Assembly: GCF_965228935.1 (NCBI RefSeq) | Contig: NZ_OZ245846.1 | Coordinates: 5,704,001-5,768,000 of the forward strand | DNA: 64,000 bases | Direction: 5' to 3' | Source: Ulvibacterium sp965228935 | Lineage (GTDB): Bacteria; Bacteroidota; Bacteroidia; Flavobacteriales; Flavobacteriaceae | In this document: positions 35,456 through 43,999 of the stretch, in pieces | Position numbering within the stretch: position 1 is the first letter of the stretch | Layout: every line of letters starts with the position of its first letter | Translations under genes and position numbers: made by a program | The notes under the pieces: generated by a model | The model's database searches: none | What the model was told of the DNA's origin: nothing | What the model saw: the letters and a program-made list of their open reading frames with translations, nothing else

Positions 35456-35977
35456 TTACTTAAGTGGGGTTGAAATAACATAGGTAACCCCTTCTTCTTC
35501 AGGTAATATCCAAGGTCTCTTAGTTTCGTTTAACCTTTTCGCTCCGATTTTTTCAAGTGCACATTGAGAACGAAAATTTTGGGGATGCACATAAAAAACA
35601 ACATTTCCGTAGGATTTCAAGGCATAATTTACCATTAACTTCTTAACCTCTCGGTTGTAAAGGCCGCCCCAATAATCCCTGGCCAAAAATGACCATCCTA
35701 TTTCTACGACTTCTTCAACTTCGTCCACTATCTTAAACCTTGAACTCCCAATAACGTCTTTAGAAAGTTTATCCTGTATGAGCAAGGCACCGCCAGATAT
35801 CATGGATTCCTCAAAAAACCGGGTGTATTCCTTCAAAGTATAGCGGTCTTTGTTTTGGTGCTGTTCCCATATCAAGGGGTCGGATGCCACATTGAACAAG
35901 TTTTCAAAATCTTCTCCCCTTAAGGGTCTTATGCTCACCAAATCATTTTCCAAAAACGGTTGAATATCAAAATTCAT
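35456..35977 (-). CDS. GNAT-family N-acetyltransferase
   Basis: A 173-residue Gcn5-related acetyltransferase of the RimJ/RimL-like type. Features are SIRPLRGEDFENLFNVASDPLIWEQHQNKDR near the N-terminus, the GSSRF beta strand, EIGWSFLARDYWGG (the start of the acetyl-CoA binding region; the pyrophosphate loop is less obvious than usual) and a C-terminal FRSQCALEKIGAKR, which is motif B-like. The acceptor, whether a protein N-terminus or a small molecule, is unknown. It lies 83 bases after the hpt-adk fusion and 51 bases before obgE on the same strand, so it is probably part of that transcript and is an insertion relative to the usual hpt-adk-obg order. Confidence 0.88.
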   Translation of the reverse strand: MNFDIQPFLENDLVSIRPLRGEDFENLFNVASDPLIWEQHQNKDRYTLKEYTRFFEESMISGGALLIQDKLSKDVIGSSRFKIVDEVEEVVEIGWSFLARDYWGGLYNREVKKLMVNYALKSYGNVVFYVHPQNFRSQCALEKIGAKRLNETKRPWILPEEEGVTYVISTPLK

Positions 35978-36060
35978 CCCAGCTTATAAAACATCAAACT
36001 GTTATAATCGTGAGCGACTGAAAATCGGCCCAAAAGTCCCTTTTTGAAGTAAACAAAAGT

Positions 36061-37170
36061 TTAGAGTTCCTCGATTACCTTGCCTAATCGCATGGTAATT
36101 TCATCAATGGCCCCAATACCGCTTACACTATGGAATTTGCCCTGGGCCTCATAATAATCCATTAAGGGGGCTGTCTTTTGATTGTATTCCTCAAAACGGT
36201 TGCGAATTTTGGCCTCGTCCTGATCGTCCGAACGGCCACTCACCTTACCGCGTTCCAAAAGTCGCTGTATCAAAACCTCATCATCGGCCTCCAAAGCAAT
36301 AGTAGCATTGATCTTCATATTCTTGGTTTCCAATAATTTATCCAAAGCTTCCGCTTGTGCTTTGGTCCTTGGGAAACCATCAAAAATAAACCCGCTAGCT
36401 TCCGGGTTTTTGTCAACCTCATCGCGCAACATATTAATGGTCACTTCATCGGGTACCAAATCACCCTTATCCATATAAGATTTGGCCAAAGTCCCTAAGT
36501 CCGTACCATTCTTAATATTGTAACGGAATACATCCCCGGTGGAGATGTGTTTTAAATTGTATTTTTCCTTTAAAAATTCGGCCTGTGTCCCCTTTCCGGC
36601 ACCTGGCTTTCCGAACAATACAAGGTTTATCATATGCTTTTGGTTTAATTGGTATACTTCTTTGAGGTTTCGGCCCAGTTCCTTGTAATCAAGACCGTAG
36701 CCTACGATAAATCTATCGGGGATTTCAATACCCACATAATCTATGGTGTATTCCCCGTTATAGACTTCCGACTTATAAAATAGACTGGCTACCTTGAACT
36801 CCTTTACATTGGAACTGGAAAATAAATGAACCAATTGCTGTAATGTACGGCCAGAATCTATAATATCTTCCAAGATAATAACACTGCGGCCTTCAATGTT
36901 CTCGGGAGGATCCAGAAGTGTCTCCACAATACCTGTAGAAGTGAGTCCTTGGTAGGAGCTCAACTTAACAAAAGAGACCTCACAGGAATGGGCATACGCC
37001 TTTAGAAAGTCCGACACGAACATGAAGGCACCGTTTAGTACACCCACAAAAATAGGCGTCTTGTCCTTATAGTCGGCCGCCACTTCATCAGCAATTTTCT
37101 GAATCGCTTCCGTAATCTGACGCTCGGTCAAAAAAGGTTTAAAATATTTGTCGTGAAGCTTTATCAACAC
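36061..37170 (-). CDS. hpt-adk: HPRT-adenylate kinase fusion protein
   Basis: A single 369-residue reading frame joins two purine enzymes. Residues 1-178 are a hypoxanthine phosphoribosyltransferase (PRPP-binding motif VIILEDIIDSGRTL, 97-110; FVGVLNGAFMF; YVGIEIPDRFIVGYGLDY). Residues 180-369 are adenylate kinase: Walker A GKPGAGKGT (187-195), FDGFPRTKAQAEAL, and a short LID without zinc cysteines (GKVSGRSDDQDEA). Met180 (codon at 36631-36633) sits where free adenylate kinases begin, so the fusion arose by loss of a stop codon between adjacent genes. The start is GTG 37170, 14-15 bases after the predicted transcription start. Divergent from purK-purE. It converts hypoxanthine plus PRPP to IMP and interconverts AMP/ADP/ATP. 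Confidence 0.94.
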   Translation of the reverse strand: MLIKLHDKYFKPFLTERQITEAIQKIADEVAADYKDKTPIFVGVLNGAFMFVSDFLKAYAHSCEVSFVKLSSYQGLTSTGIVETLLDPPENIEGRSVIILEDIIDSGRTLQQLVHLFSSSNVKEFKVASLFYKSEVYNGEYTIDYVGIEIPDRFIVGYGLDYKELGRNLKEVYQLNQKHMINLVLFGKPGAGKGTQAEFLKEKYNLKHISTGDVFRYNIKNGTDLGTLAKSYMDKGDLVPDEVTINMLRDEVDKNPEASGFIFDGFPRTKAQAEALDKLLETKNMKINATIALEADDEVLIQRLLERGKVSGRSDDQDEAKIRNRFEEYNQKTAPLMDYYEAQGKFHSVSGIGAIDEITMRLGKVIEEL

Positions 37171-37190
37171 CGCAATTTTATCTGGGATGG

Positions 37191-37198
37191 CAAATATA
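37191..37198 (-). promoter_or_regulatory. -7 promoter box for hpt-adk
   Basis: On the minus strand TATATTTG matches TAnnTTTG exactly, 20 bases upstream of the GTG start. No clear -33 TTG lies at the normal distance. Confidence 0.5.
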
Positions 37199-37230
37199 CC
37201 AATTTGATTTTGCTTTTAGAGCAGTGGCAC

Positions 37231-37259
37231 TTTTGTTTTGGAAATTCATTGTATTTTTG
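37231..37259 (+). promoter_or_regulatory. Promoter of purK-purE
   Basis: TATTTTTG (37252-37259) matches the -7 consensus; TTTTG at 37231-37235 lies 16 bases upstream as a slightly close -33 element. The predicted start of transcription, near 37267, precedes ATG 37295. It is back to back with the hpt-adk box. Confidence 0.55.
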
Positions 37260-37294
37260 CATCGCCTCCCGAACAATGGCAAAACGGAATCCTA

Positions 37295-38458
37295 ATGAGC
37301 TATTTCTCTTCCAACTTTAAACTAGGTATTTTAGGCGGTGGCCAACTGGGGAAAATGTTACTTTACGAAACCCGAAAATGGGATATTTATACCCGGGTCA
37401 TGGATGCCTCCCAGGATGCCCCTTGCCGGATTGCCTGTAATGAATTTGTTCTTGGAAATCTTATGGATTTTGATGACGTGTATTCCTTTGGGAAAGAAGT
37501 GGACGTTCTTACCATTGAAATCGAAAATGTAAATGTGGACGCCCTGGAAAAATTGGAGGATGAGGGTATAGAAGTTTATCCGCCTACCAAGGCCTTACGT
37601 ACCATACAGAATAAGGCCAAGCAGAAGCTATTTTATATAGACCACGGTATCCCAACCGCCCCTTTCTCGCGCTTTGCGTATGCCAGTGAAATACAGGACA
37701 GTTTGGAAAACGGTGGACTTCATTTCCCCTTTGTCTGGAAAAGTGCCCAATTTGGATACGATGGCCAAGGCGTTAAAATTGTTCGAAAAATCGAAGATTT
37801 GAAAGGATTGCCCGCTGGTGAATGTATCGCGGAGGATATGATACCCTTTAAAAACGAATTGGCGGTAATTGTGGCAAGAAGTGTTAATGGCGAACGCACT
37901 ACCTATCCCGTAGTAGAGATGGAGTTCCATCCCGAGGCCAATCAGGTGGAATATGTCATCTGCCCGGCCCGTATTGATGATGTCGTAGCCAGGAAAGCTC
38001 GGGAAGTAGCGCTGAAGGTGTCCCAAGAAATTAAACATGTAGGATTGTTGGCCGTGGAAATGTTCCAGACCCAGGAAGATGAAATCCTAGTGAACGAAGT
38101 GGCGCCAAGGCCCCACAATAGTGGCCATTATAGTATAGAGGCGAGTTATACCAATCAATTCGAACAACATATTCGGGCCATTTTAAATCTACCTTTGGGA
38201 GACACAGCAAGTAAGGTAGCCGGCATTATGGTCAATTTGGTAGGAGCAGAGGGCCATACCGGGGAAGTGACCTATGAAAATATGGAACGGGTTTTACAAA
38301 TGGAAGGTGTAACCCCTCATATCTATGGAAAAAGACAGACGCGTCCCTTTCGTAAAATGGGCCATGTGACCATCGTCAACGAAAATGTTTCCAGGGCAAG
38401 GGAAATAGCACAACAGGTAAAGGAAACCATAAAAGTAATAAGCAAAGAGCATGAGTAA
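37295..38458 (+). CDS. purK: N5-carboxyaminoimidazole ribonucleotide synthase PurK
   Basis: A 387-residue ATP-grasp enzyme that makes N5-CAIR from AIR, ATP and bicarbonate in purine synthesis. LGILGGGQLGKMLLYETRKW is the N-terminal PurK signature; FPFVWKSAQFGYDGQGV and EMIPFKNELAVIVARS-type segments (EDMIPFKNELAVIVARS) form the ATP-grasp, and VNEVAPRPHNSGHYSIEASYTNQFEQH is the conserved C-terminal block. ATG 37295 was chosen because the longer frame begins upstream of the predicted promoter box. The 3' end overlaps purE by 8 bases, so the two are co-translated. Its product goes straight to PurE. Confidence 0.96.
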   Translation: MSYFSSNFKLGILGGGQLGKMLLYETRKWDIYTRVMDASQDAPCRIACNEFVLGNLMDFDDVYSFGKEVDVLTIEIENVNVDALEKLEDEGIEVYPPTKALRTIQNKAKQKLFYIDHGIPTAPFSRFAYASEIQDSLENGGLHFPFVWKSAQFGYDGQGVKIVRKIEDLKGLPAGECIAEDMIPFKNELAVIVARSVNGERTTYPVVEMEFHPEANQVEYVICPARIDDVVARKAREVALKVSQEIKHVGLLAVEMFQTQEDEILVNEVAPRPHNSGHYSIEASYTNQFEQHIRAILNLPLGDTASKVAGIMVNLVGAEGHTGEVTYENMERVLQMEGVTPHIYGKRQTRPFRKMGHVTIVNENVSRAREIAQQVKETIKVISKEHE

Positions 38459-38942
38459 AGTAGCCGTGGTAATGGGAAGTACCAGCGATCTGCCCGTTAT
38501 GCAGGAAGCGATAGATATCCTAAAGGGATTTGACATAGAAGTGGATGTAGACATTGTATCCGCACACCGTACACCCGAAAAACTGTTCGAGTTCAGCAAA
38601 AATGCCCATGAAAATGGTTATTCCGTTATCATTGCCGGTGCCGGAGGAGCCGCACATCTTCCCGGCATGGTGGCTTCCATGTCCCCGCTGCCGGTAATAG
38701 GCGTTCCAGTTAAGAGCAGTAATTCCATTGATGGCTGGGATTCGGTACTGTCCATTCTACAGATGCCCGGGGGAGTACCTGTAGCTACTGTAGCCCTGAA
38801 TGGTGCCAAAAATGCAGGTATCCTTGCCGCCCAGATCATAGGCAGTTCGGATAAATGCGTGCTGGATAAGATCGTGTTCTACAAGGAAGGGTTAAAAAAG
38901 AAAGTCATCGACGGAGCCAACGAAGTACGAAACAAGAAATAA
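38451..38942 (+). CDS. purE: N5-CAIR mutase PurE
   Basis: A 163-residue class I PurE that rearranges N5-CAIR to CAIR, the step after PurK. The sequence shows VVMGSTSDLPVMQEA (phosphate-binding start), VSAHRTPEKL with the catalytic His region, and AGAGGAAHLPGMVASMSPLPVIGVPV, all standard for the octameric enzyme. Presence of purK confirms the class I route. It overlaps purK by 8 bases. Downstream lies an inverted repeat and then an M3 peptidase gene in the same direction. Confidence 0.96.
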   Translation: MSKVAVVMGSTSDLPVMQEAIDILKGFDIEVDVDIVSAHRTPEKLFEFSKNAHENGYSVIIAGAGGAAHLPGMVASMSPLPVIGVPVKSSNSIDGWDSVLSILQMPGGVPVATVALNGAKNAGILAAQIIGSSDKCVLDKIVFYKEGLKKKVIDGANEVRNKK

Positions 38943-38960
38943 AAATACTTATCTCGTGTG

Positions 38961-38999
38961 GGTTGACGGCTATTTGCTTTAAAGTAGCTCCCGTCAACC
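38961..38999 (+). terminator. Long hairpin after purE
   Basis: Arms GGTTGACGG (38961-38969) and CCGTCAACC (38991-38999) are perfect inverted copies, with a further GCTA/TAGC pairing inside. No T-tract follows, so it may end the purKE transcript inefficiently or stabilise its 3' end. Confidence 0.45.
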
Positions 39000-39023
39000 A
39001 TCAACTCTAAACTATCAACGCCT

Positions 39024-41051
39024 ATGAATCCCCTACTCAACCCTTTTGATACGGCACCTTTCTCAAAAATTAAGGACGAACACTTTAAACCCGCTTTTCT
39101 CGAGGCGATCGAGGCTGCCCGAAAGGAAATCGATGCCATTACGGACAATCCCCATGGCCCGACCTTTGAAAACACCATTGAGGCGCTGGAGTTTGCCGGT
39201 CAGCATTTGGATAGGATTTCAAGCTTATTCTTTAACCTGAATTCCGCGGAAACCAATCCCAAAATCCAAAAGATTGCCCAGGAAATCTCCCCTCTGCTTT
39301 CGGAATTTAGCAATGATATCACCCTGAACGAAGCACTGTTCAAAAGGATACATTTCGTATACCGGCAAAAAAATGATTTAAACCTGTCGACAGAGCAACA
39401 GACTTTGCTGGAAAAAAAGTACAAAAGCTTTAGTCGCAATGGGGCCAATCTTCCTGAAGACAAAAAGAAACGGCTACGTGAAATCGATGCCGAGTTGGCC
39501 AAACTTAAATTGCAATTTGGGGAAAATGTATTGGCCGAAACCAATAAATATGAACTGCACCTCACCAACGAAAATGATTTGGACGGTTTGCCCGAAGGTG
39601 AAAAAGAGGCAGCCGCCCAATTGGCCCAATCAAAAGATAAAGAAGGTTGGATGGTAACCTTGGACTATCCTAGCTACATCCCTTTTATGAAATATGCCAA
39701 AAACCGGGAATTGCGTAAAAAGCTGTCCCTGGCTTTTGGTAGTAAAGGTTTTCATGGGGACGAACTAGATAATCGGGCAAACGTGCTCAGAATTGTCAAA
39801 CTTCGACACGAAAGGGCAAATTTGTTAGGCTATGAGACCCATGCCCATTTTGTGTTGGAGGAGCGTATGGCCGAGACCCCAAAAAAAGTACATGCATTTT
39901 TGAACGAGCTCTTGGAGAAGGCCAAACCGGCCGCTGAGCGGGAATTTAAACAGTTGGAAGATTTCGCCAAGGAGCTTGATGGCATAGACCGATTACAAAA
40001 ATGGGATGGTAGCTATTATTCCGAAAAATTGAAACAAAAACTCTTCAATTTGGATGATGAGAAGTTGAAACCTTATTTTAAGTTGGAAAATGTCATTACT
40101 GGGGTTTTCAAGGTCGCGGAAAAACTCTTCGGATTACAATTCGAGGAAGTTTTTGATGTTGATACCTATCATGAAGAAGTAAAAACCTTCAAAGTCTATG
40201 ATTTGGAGAACAATTTCATCTCTCTCTTTTATGCCGACTTCCATCCCAGAAAAGGAAAGCGGGGCGGTGCTTGGATGACCTCGTACAAACCCCAGTACCA
40301 ACGAAACGGGGAAAACGTGCGACCCCATGTCTCCAATGTCTGTAATTTTACACGCTCAACGCCTAGTAAGCCATCTTTGTTGACCTTTACCGAGGTTACC
40401 ACATTGTTCCACGAATTTGGGCATGGATTGCACGGTATGTTGGCCGACACCACCTATCCTAGCCTTTCGGGTACTTCGGTCTATTGGGATTTTGTAGAAC
40501 TTCCCAGTCAGGTGATGGAAAACTGGTGCTATGAAAAAGAAGCCCTTGAACTCTTCGCAACCCATTATGAAACGGGTGAGGCAATCCCTATGGGATTAGT
40601 TGAAAAAATAAAGGAATCCGCAACTTTTCATGAAGGTATGGCTACACTCAGGCAATTGAGTTTTGGATTGTTGGATATGGCCTGGCACGGAGGAAATCCT
40701 TCGAGCATAACCGATGTGAAAATTCATGAGAGCCAGGCTTTTGAGGGCACCCAATTGTATCCGAAGACCCCAGAAACTTGTATGAGTACCGCTTTCTCCC
40801 ACATTTTTCAAGGGGGATATTCCTCGGGTTACTATAGTTATAAATGGGCCGAAGTTTTGGATGCCGATGCCTTTGCCCTCTTTAAGGAAAAAGGAATTTT
40901 TAGCGAAGAAGTGGCAACGAAATTCAAGGAAAATGTGCTTTCCAAAGGGGGTACCGAAAAACCGATGGTGCTCTATAAAAGATTTCGAGGTAGTGAACCA
41001 AGGATAGAGGCCTTATTGGAAAGGGCCGGGCTTTTGAATACTACGGAGTAG
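39024..41051 (+). CDS. M3-family metallopeptidase (oligopeptidase A/Dcp type)
   Basis: A 675-residue cytoplasmic zinc oligopeptidase with no signal peptide. The zinc site is HEFGHGLHGML (His463, Glu464, His467) with the third ligand Glu in the following ELPSQVMENWCYE helix. The N-terminal half is helical (NPLLNPFDTAPFSKIKDEHFKPAFLEAI, the typical start), and FEGTQLYPKTPETCMSTAFSHIFQGGYSSGYYSYKWAEVLDADAF is the typical C-terminal block. It degrades short peptides, including those released by ATP-dependent proteases and signal-peptide fragments in characterised relatives. Oligopeptidase A versus dipeptidyl carboxypeptidase cannot be settled by eye. Confidence 0.94.
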   Translation: MNPLLNPFDTAPFSKIKDEHFKPAFLEAIEAARKEIDAITDNPHGPTFENTIEALEFAGQHLDRISSLFFNLNSAETNPKIQKIAQEISPLLSEFSNDITLNEALFKRIHFVYRQKNDLNLSTEQQTLLEKKYKSFSRNGANLPEDKKKRLREIDAELAKLKLQFGENVLAETNKYELHLTNENDLDGLPEGEKEAAAQLAQSKDKEGWMVTLDYPSYIPFMKYAKNRELRKKLSLAFGSKGFHGDELDNRANVLRIVKLRHERANLLGYETHAHFVLEERMAETPKKVHAFLNELLEKAKPAAEREFKQLEDFAKELDGIDRLQKWDGSYYSEKLKQKLFNLDDEKLKPYFKLENVITGVFKVAEKLFGLQFEEVFDVDTYHEEVKTFKVYDLENNFISLFYADFHPRKGKRGGAWMTSYKPQYQRNGENVRPHVSNVCNFTRSTPSKPSLLTFTEVTTLFHEFGHGLHGMLADTTYPSLSGTSVYWDFVELPSQVMENWCYEKEALELFATHYETGEAIPMGLVEKIKESATFHEGMATLRQLSFGLLDMAWHGGNPSSITDVKIHESQAFEGTQLYPKTPETCMSTAFSHIFQGGYSSGYYSYKWAEVLDADAFALFKEKGIFSEEVATKFKENVLSKGGTEKPMVLYKRFRGSEPRIEALLERAGLLNTTE

Positions 41052-41136
41052 TTTTAGGTTAACTTATTGATAAGCCTTCATCCGGATTCTCATGTTCTAA
41101 TACTTTTTACCGAACTTCGCCCAAAATTAGTATAAT

Positions 41137-41658
41137 ATGGTCTTATTCGTGGACATGGACGAGGTACTTGCGGATACCTACGGTGCACATATTGAACAAT
41201 ATAACGAAGACTTTGGCGAAAATCTTACCAAAGAATTCTGTTCCGGATGGGAAGTATGGCAAAAAGTACCCGAAAACAGAAGGGAAAGTATTCGTCGGCA
41301 TACCGCTTTAAAGGGTTTTTTTAGAAATCTTAACGTGATTCCCGACAGTCAAACCGTTATGCAGGAACTGACCCAAAAATATGAGGTGTATATTGCCTCC
41401 GCTGCCATGGAATTTCCAAATTCCCTTGAGGAAAAATCGGAATGGCTGGATGAGTATTTTCCCTTCATCCCTTGGCAGCAACGTATTCTATGCGGTCACA
41501 AGCACATTTTAAAGGGAGATATCTTGATTGATGATCGCAGCCGTAATTTGGAAACCTTTCAAGGTAGGAGCATCATGTTCAGCTCCCCGCATAATATCCA
41601 CACCAACGGTTTTGAGAGGGCCAAGGATTGGAAGGAAGTGGGCAAAATATTGCTATAG
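41137..41658 (+). CDS. 5'(3')-deoxyribonucleotidase, NT5C family
   Basis: A 173-residue HAD-superfamily nucleotidase of the NT5C type. The nucleophile motif is FVDMDEVLADTYG (Asp6, Asp8), motif II lies in YIASAAMEFPNS, the motif III Lys is in CGHKHILKGD, and motif IV is ILIDDRSRNLETF. Relatives dephosphorylate deoxyribonucleoside 3'- and 5'-monophosphates and help control dNTP pools. It is a single gene, followed after 22 bases by the convergent 3' end of the heparinase-like gene with no obvious terminator between. Confidence 0.9.
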   Translation: MVLFVDMDEVLADTYGAHIEQYNEDFGENLTKEFCSGWEVWQKVPENRRESIRRHTALKGFFRNLNVIPDSQTVMQELTQKYEVYIASAAMEFPNSLEEKSEWLDEYFPFIPWQQRILCGHKHILKGDILIDDRSRNLETFQGRSIMFSSPHNIHTNGFERAKDWKEVGKILL

Positions 41659-41680
41659 TAATCCAAGCCGCTTCCCAAGA

Positions 41681-43513
41681 CTAGTCAAACTTCACTTGAA
41701 TGATTTTTTCAAAACCATGCCTGGAAAAAATTTCAAACCCCAATAATTGTGTTCCCGTGTTCGGTGCATCAAAGTCCGAAGGGGGTGGATCGGTCTCATA
41801 TGTTTTAAATGAGGCTTCCTTTGGTTGCAGCAACTTGACCGTTATGGATTCTCCTTCCTTAGATAGATAAGCGGCCCGGCCGTCTTCGGCAATTTTTATT
41901 TTAGCAGGGGTTACAAAAGCCCAGCGAATTTTGGCATTGCCTGTCTCTCCAATATGTAGGGAATCCGTGATTACAAGTTCTTGATTGTGGCCAACTTCAA
42001 AAGTCCTTTTCGCGTGGGCCAATTGGGGGGCATAAATTGCGGACAAATTTACCCCCAGCTTAAACGCATGGCCATCATCATCGGTCTTTTCTATAGGGGC
42101 AAAGGCATCCGGATTTTGCAAGGAGTCATTAACGACAAGGGTATTATGGGAAAATACATTGTTTCTAAAAACCTTCCATCTGTCGGATTCCTTGTTCTTT
42201 TTCCAAATACCCAGTCCTAAGCTTTCAAGGGAATGATATCCCTGTAGACCAAGATCCAATGCCCAGCGTATCCCATGCTTCTCGAATACAAAGGAACCAA
42301 TATCCATATGGGCATGATTTGCAGAGGGACTCCCAGCCTTTACACCAAGGTAAAGGGCAGAATCCGACCATGCCGACCGATATATGGCAATTGGAGTAGT
42401 ACCCTGCGCAAAATACTGGTTTTGAGCATCAAACCTAAGTTCAGGAATATCAAGCGACCATATGAGAATAAATGGAAGAAACCGATTTGAAATTCCTGCG
42501 GCCCTAAATTTTTTATCACCATCCATGTAAGATTTCAAAATATCGATTTCTTGCCATAGCAATTCAGGTCTTCCCATTTCCTTGGAAAAATAAAATTGTG
42601 CCGCATTGAGCCTAGGGCTTTCCCTGGAATCGGAATAATTGAAATATAGTCCGGACGGGCCTACAACATGACGATAATAGTTGGCGGTTTCCAGAAATCC
42701 AGGTTGATCCAATAATCCAAAATCGGAAGCAAAGGCCGTTTGTAACGCAGCAATAAAAAGTACATTGTATGTTGTACCATAAGACCAGTACATGGGCCCT
42801 TCAGGATAGTTCCCATTGGCCGCATATTCTTTCATTGCCTCTGGAACATGTTCAATGCCTCTTTTGATTACCTTGGCGCATACGTCAGGGGCCGAATCGA
42901 ATACCGCAATTGCCGCAGCGGTCAATCCACCATGGCAGACAGGGTTCCAATTATTGGAAGAACTGATCCAACCATGTTCCAAAGTCTCGTCCAGGGAGGT
43001 CTCAATTCCTTTTTCCAATAAGGCCTCGGTAATTGTTTCTCTTTCCGTGGAACTCAGGTCATGGAACAGCCAATCATATCCTATAGCCAAGCCCATGGCC
43101 ATTTCGGCAACGTCCAAATAATGAGAGGGATTCCAAGACGAAAATCCGCTTGCGGTCAGCATTTCCTGTTTGGCTTTCTCAAAATAAGGCCTATGTCCCG
43201 TAATCTTGTACGCATAGGCCAAATAAAGTATACGCTTCAAATAGGTTCTCGAAACTTCAAGTAATCTTCTGCCCTCCTTAATTTCCAGGGCAGGAGGAAT
43301 GACCAAAAGACTGTCGCAATTCCTTAAAATCTGTTCATGGATAAACGCGTATCTCGTATCGGAGTCGATTCTTTGTTTTATTTTATTAATCGTACCTGAT
43401 GCAATAAACAATCTTGGATGTTCCCTGGCCAGATTTTCAAATGTCTGTGAATGCAAAAGCTGAATCGATAAAGAGAACAGAAGAAGTATTCCTATCCGGC
43501 GCTTAATTATCAT
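41681..43513 (-). CDS. Heparinase II/III-family polysaccharide lyase-like protein
   Basis: A 610-residue exported protein with a signal peptide (about 1-23). An N-terminal alpha/alpha toroid (about 30-370: HPRLFIASGTINKIKQRI at the start, AIGYDWLF, SSSNNWNPVCHGGL, YPEGPMYWSYGT) is followed by a heparinase II/III-like beta domain with the segment SANHAHMDIGSFVFEKHGIRWALDLG (His400, His402). Asn-His-Ala-His and Tyr residues here are candidate catalytic groups. Such enzymes cleave acidic polysaccharides by beta-elimination. No SusCD pair is adjacent, and the gene is 6 bases downstream of a rhodanese gene. The exact substrate (alginate, glycosaminoglycan or other uronate polymer) is not readable. 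Confidence 0.85.
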   Translation of the reverse strand: MIIKRRIGILLLFSLSIQLLHSQTFENLAREHPRLFIASGTINKIKQRIDSDTRYAFIHEQILRNCDSLLVIPPALEIKEGRRLLEVSRTYLKRILYLAYAYKITGHRPYFEKAKQEMLTASGFSSWNPSHYLDVAEMAMGLAIGYDWLFHDLSSTERETITEALLEKGIETSLDETLEHGWISSSNNWNPVCHGGLTAAAIAVFDSAPDVCAKVIKRGIEHVPEAMKEYAANGNYPEGPMYWSYGTTYNVLFIAALQTAFASDFGLLDQPGFLETANYYRHVVGPSGLYFNYSDSRESPRLNAAQFYFSKEMGRPELLWQEIDILKSYMDGDKKFRAAGISNRFLPFILIWSLDIPELRFDAQNQYFAQGTTPIAIYRSAWSDSALYLGVKAGSPSANHAHMDIGSFVFEKHGIRWALDLGLQGYHSLESLGLGIWKKNKESDRWKVFRNNVFSHNTLVVNDSLQNPDAFAPIEKTDDDGHAFKLGVNLSAIYAPQLAHAKRTFEVGHNQELVITDSLHIGETGNAKIRWAFVTPAKIKIAEDGRAAYLSKEGESITVKLLQPKEASFKTYETDPPPSDFDAPNTGTQLLGFEIFSRHGFEKIIQVKFD

Positions 43514-43519
43514 AATCCC

Positions 43520-43879
43520 TTAAAATTTCTTTTTGATTTTCCAATGGTCATAGCCACCTTCCAAATTAACCACATTTTGGTAGCCCAAGGAATCGAGCAG
43601 TTTTTGGGCCTTGGCACTCCTACCCCCTTTTTTACAATACAGATACAGCTTTTTATCCTTAGGTATGGTATCAAAATGTTCTTGAAACCCTGTACCGAGC
43701 CAGTTGATATTCAAAGCATTCTCCAGGTGCCCCATGTTGAACTCCTTAGGGGTCCGGACATCGATCAATATCCCATCTTTGATATCCTTTTGTGAAAACT
43801 CTGTGATAGGTTTTGATTTTATTTGGCCATAACAACAATTAAGGCTAAGAAAAATCACGATTAAAGGTAAAAATTTCAT
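43520..43879 (-). CDS. Exported rhodanese-like protein
   Basis: A 119-residue single rhodanese domain with a signal peptide (MKFLPLIVIFLSLNCCYG). The active-site loop is CKKGGRS with the persulfide-forming Cys82, and DVRTPKEFNMGHLENALNI is the conserved N-terminal motif. It could transfer sulfane sulfur or handle thiol redox in the periplasm. The Cys pair at 15-16 does not form a good lipobox. ATG 43879 fits the signal peptide and a TATTTTTG promoter box just upstream. It is the first gene of a pair with the heparinase-like gene (6-base gap) and is divergent from the ECF sigma gene. Confidence 0.87.
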   Translation of the reverse strand: MKFLPLIVIFLSLNCCYGQIKSKPITEFSQKDIKDGILIDVRTPKEFNMGHLENALNINWLGTGFQEHFDTIPKDKKLYLYCKKGGRSAKAQKLLDSLGYQNVVNLEGGYDHWKIKKKF

Positions 43880-43897
43880 CGAATTCAGTTTAAAAAT

Positions 43898-43905
43898 CAA
43901 AAATA
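43898..43905 (-). promoter_or_regulatory. -7 promoter box for the rhodanese gene
   Basis: On the minus strand TATTTTTG matches TAnnTTTG exactly, 18 bases before the chosen ATG 43879. A -33 TTG at normal spacing is lacking. Confidence 0.5.
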
Positions 43906-43974
43906 AGCAATTATGGCAGCTAGAAAATACAGGGAACAAAATGGGAATATGAGGTTAATTAAATCAAATTCATC

Positions 43975-43982
43975 TATTTTTG
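43975..43982 (+). promoter_or_regulatory. -7 promoter box for the ECF sigma gene
   Basis: TATTTTTG matches TAnnTTTG exactly. Transcription from about 43989 would exclude the upstream ATGs at 43913 and 43949 and leave ATG 44000 as the first start. The -33 position shows GTTA rather than TTG. Confidence 0.45.
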
Positions 43983-43999
43983 ACAATGACAAGGCATCT

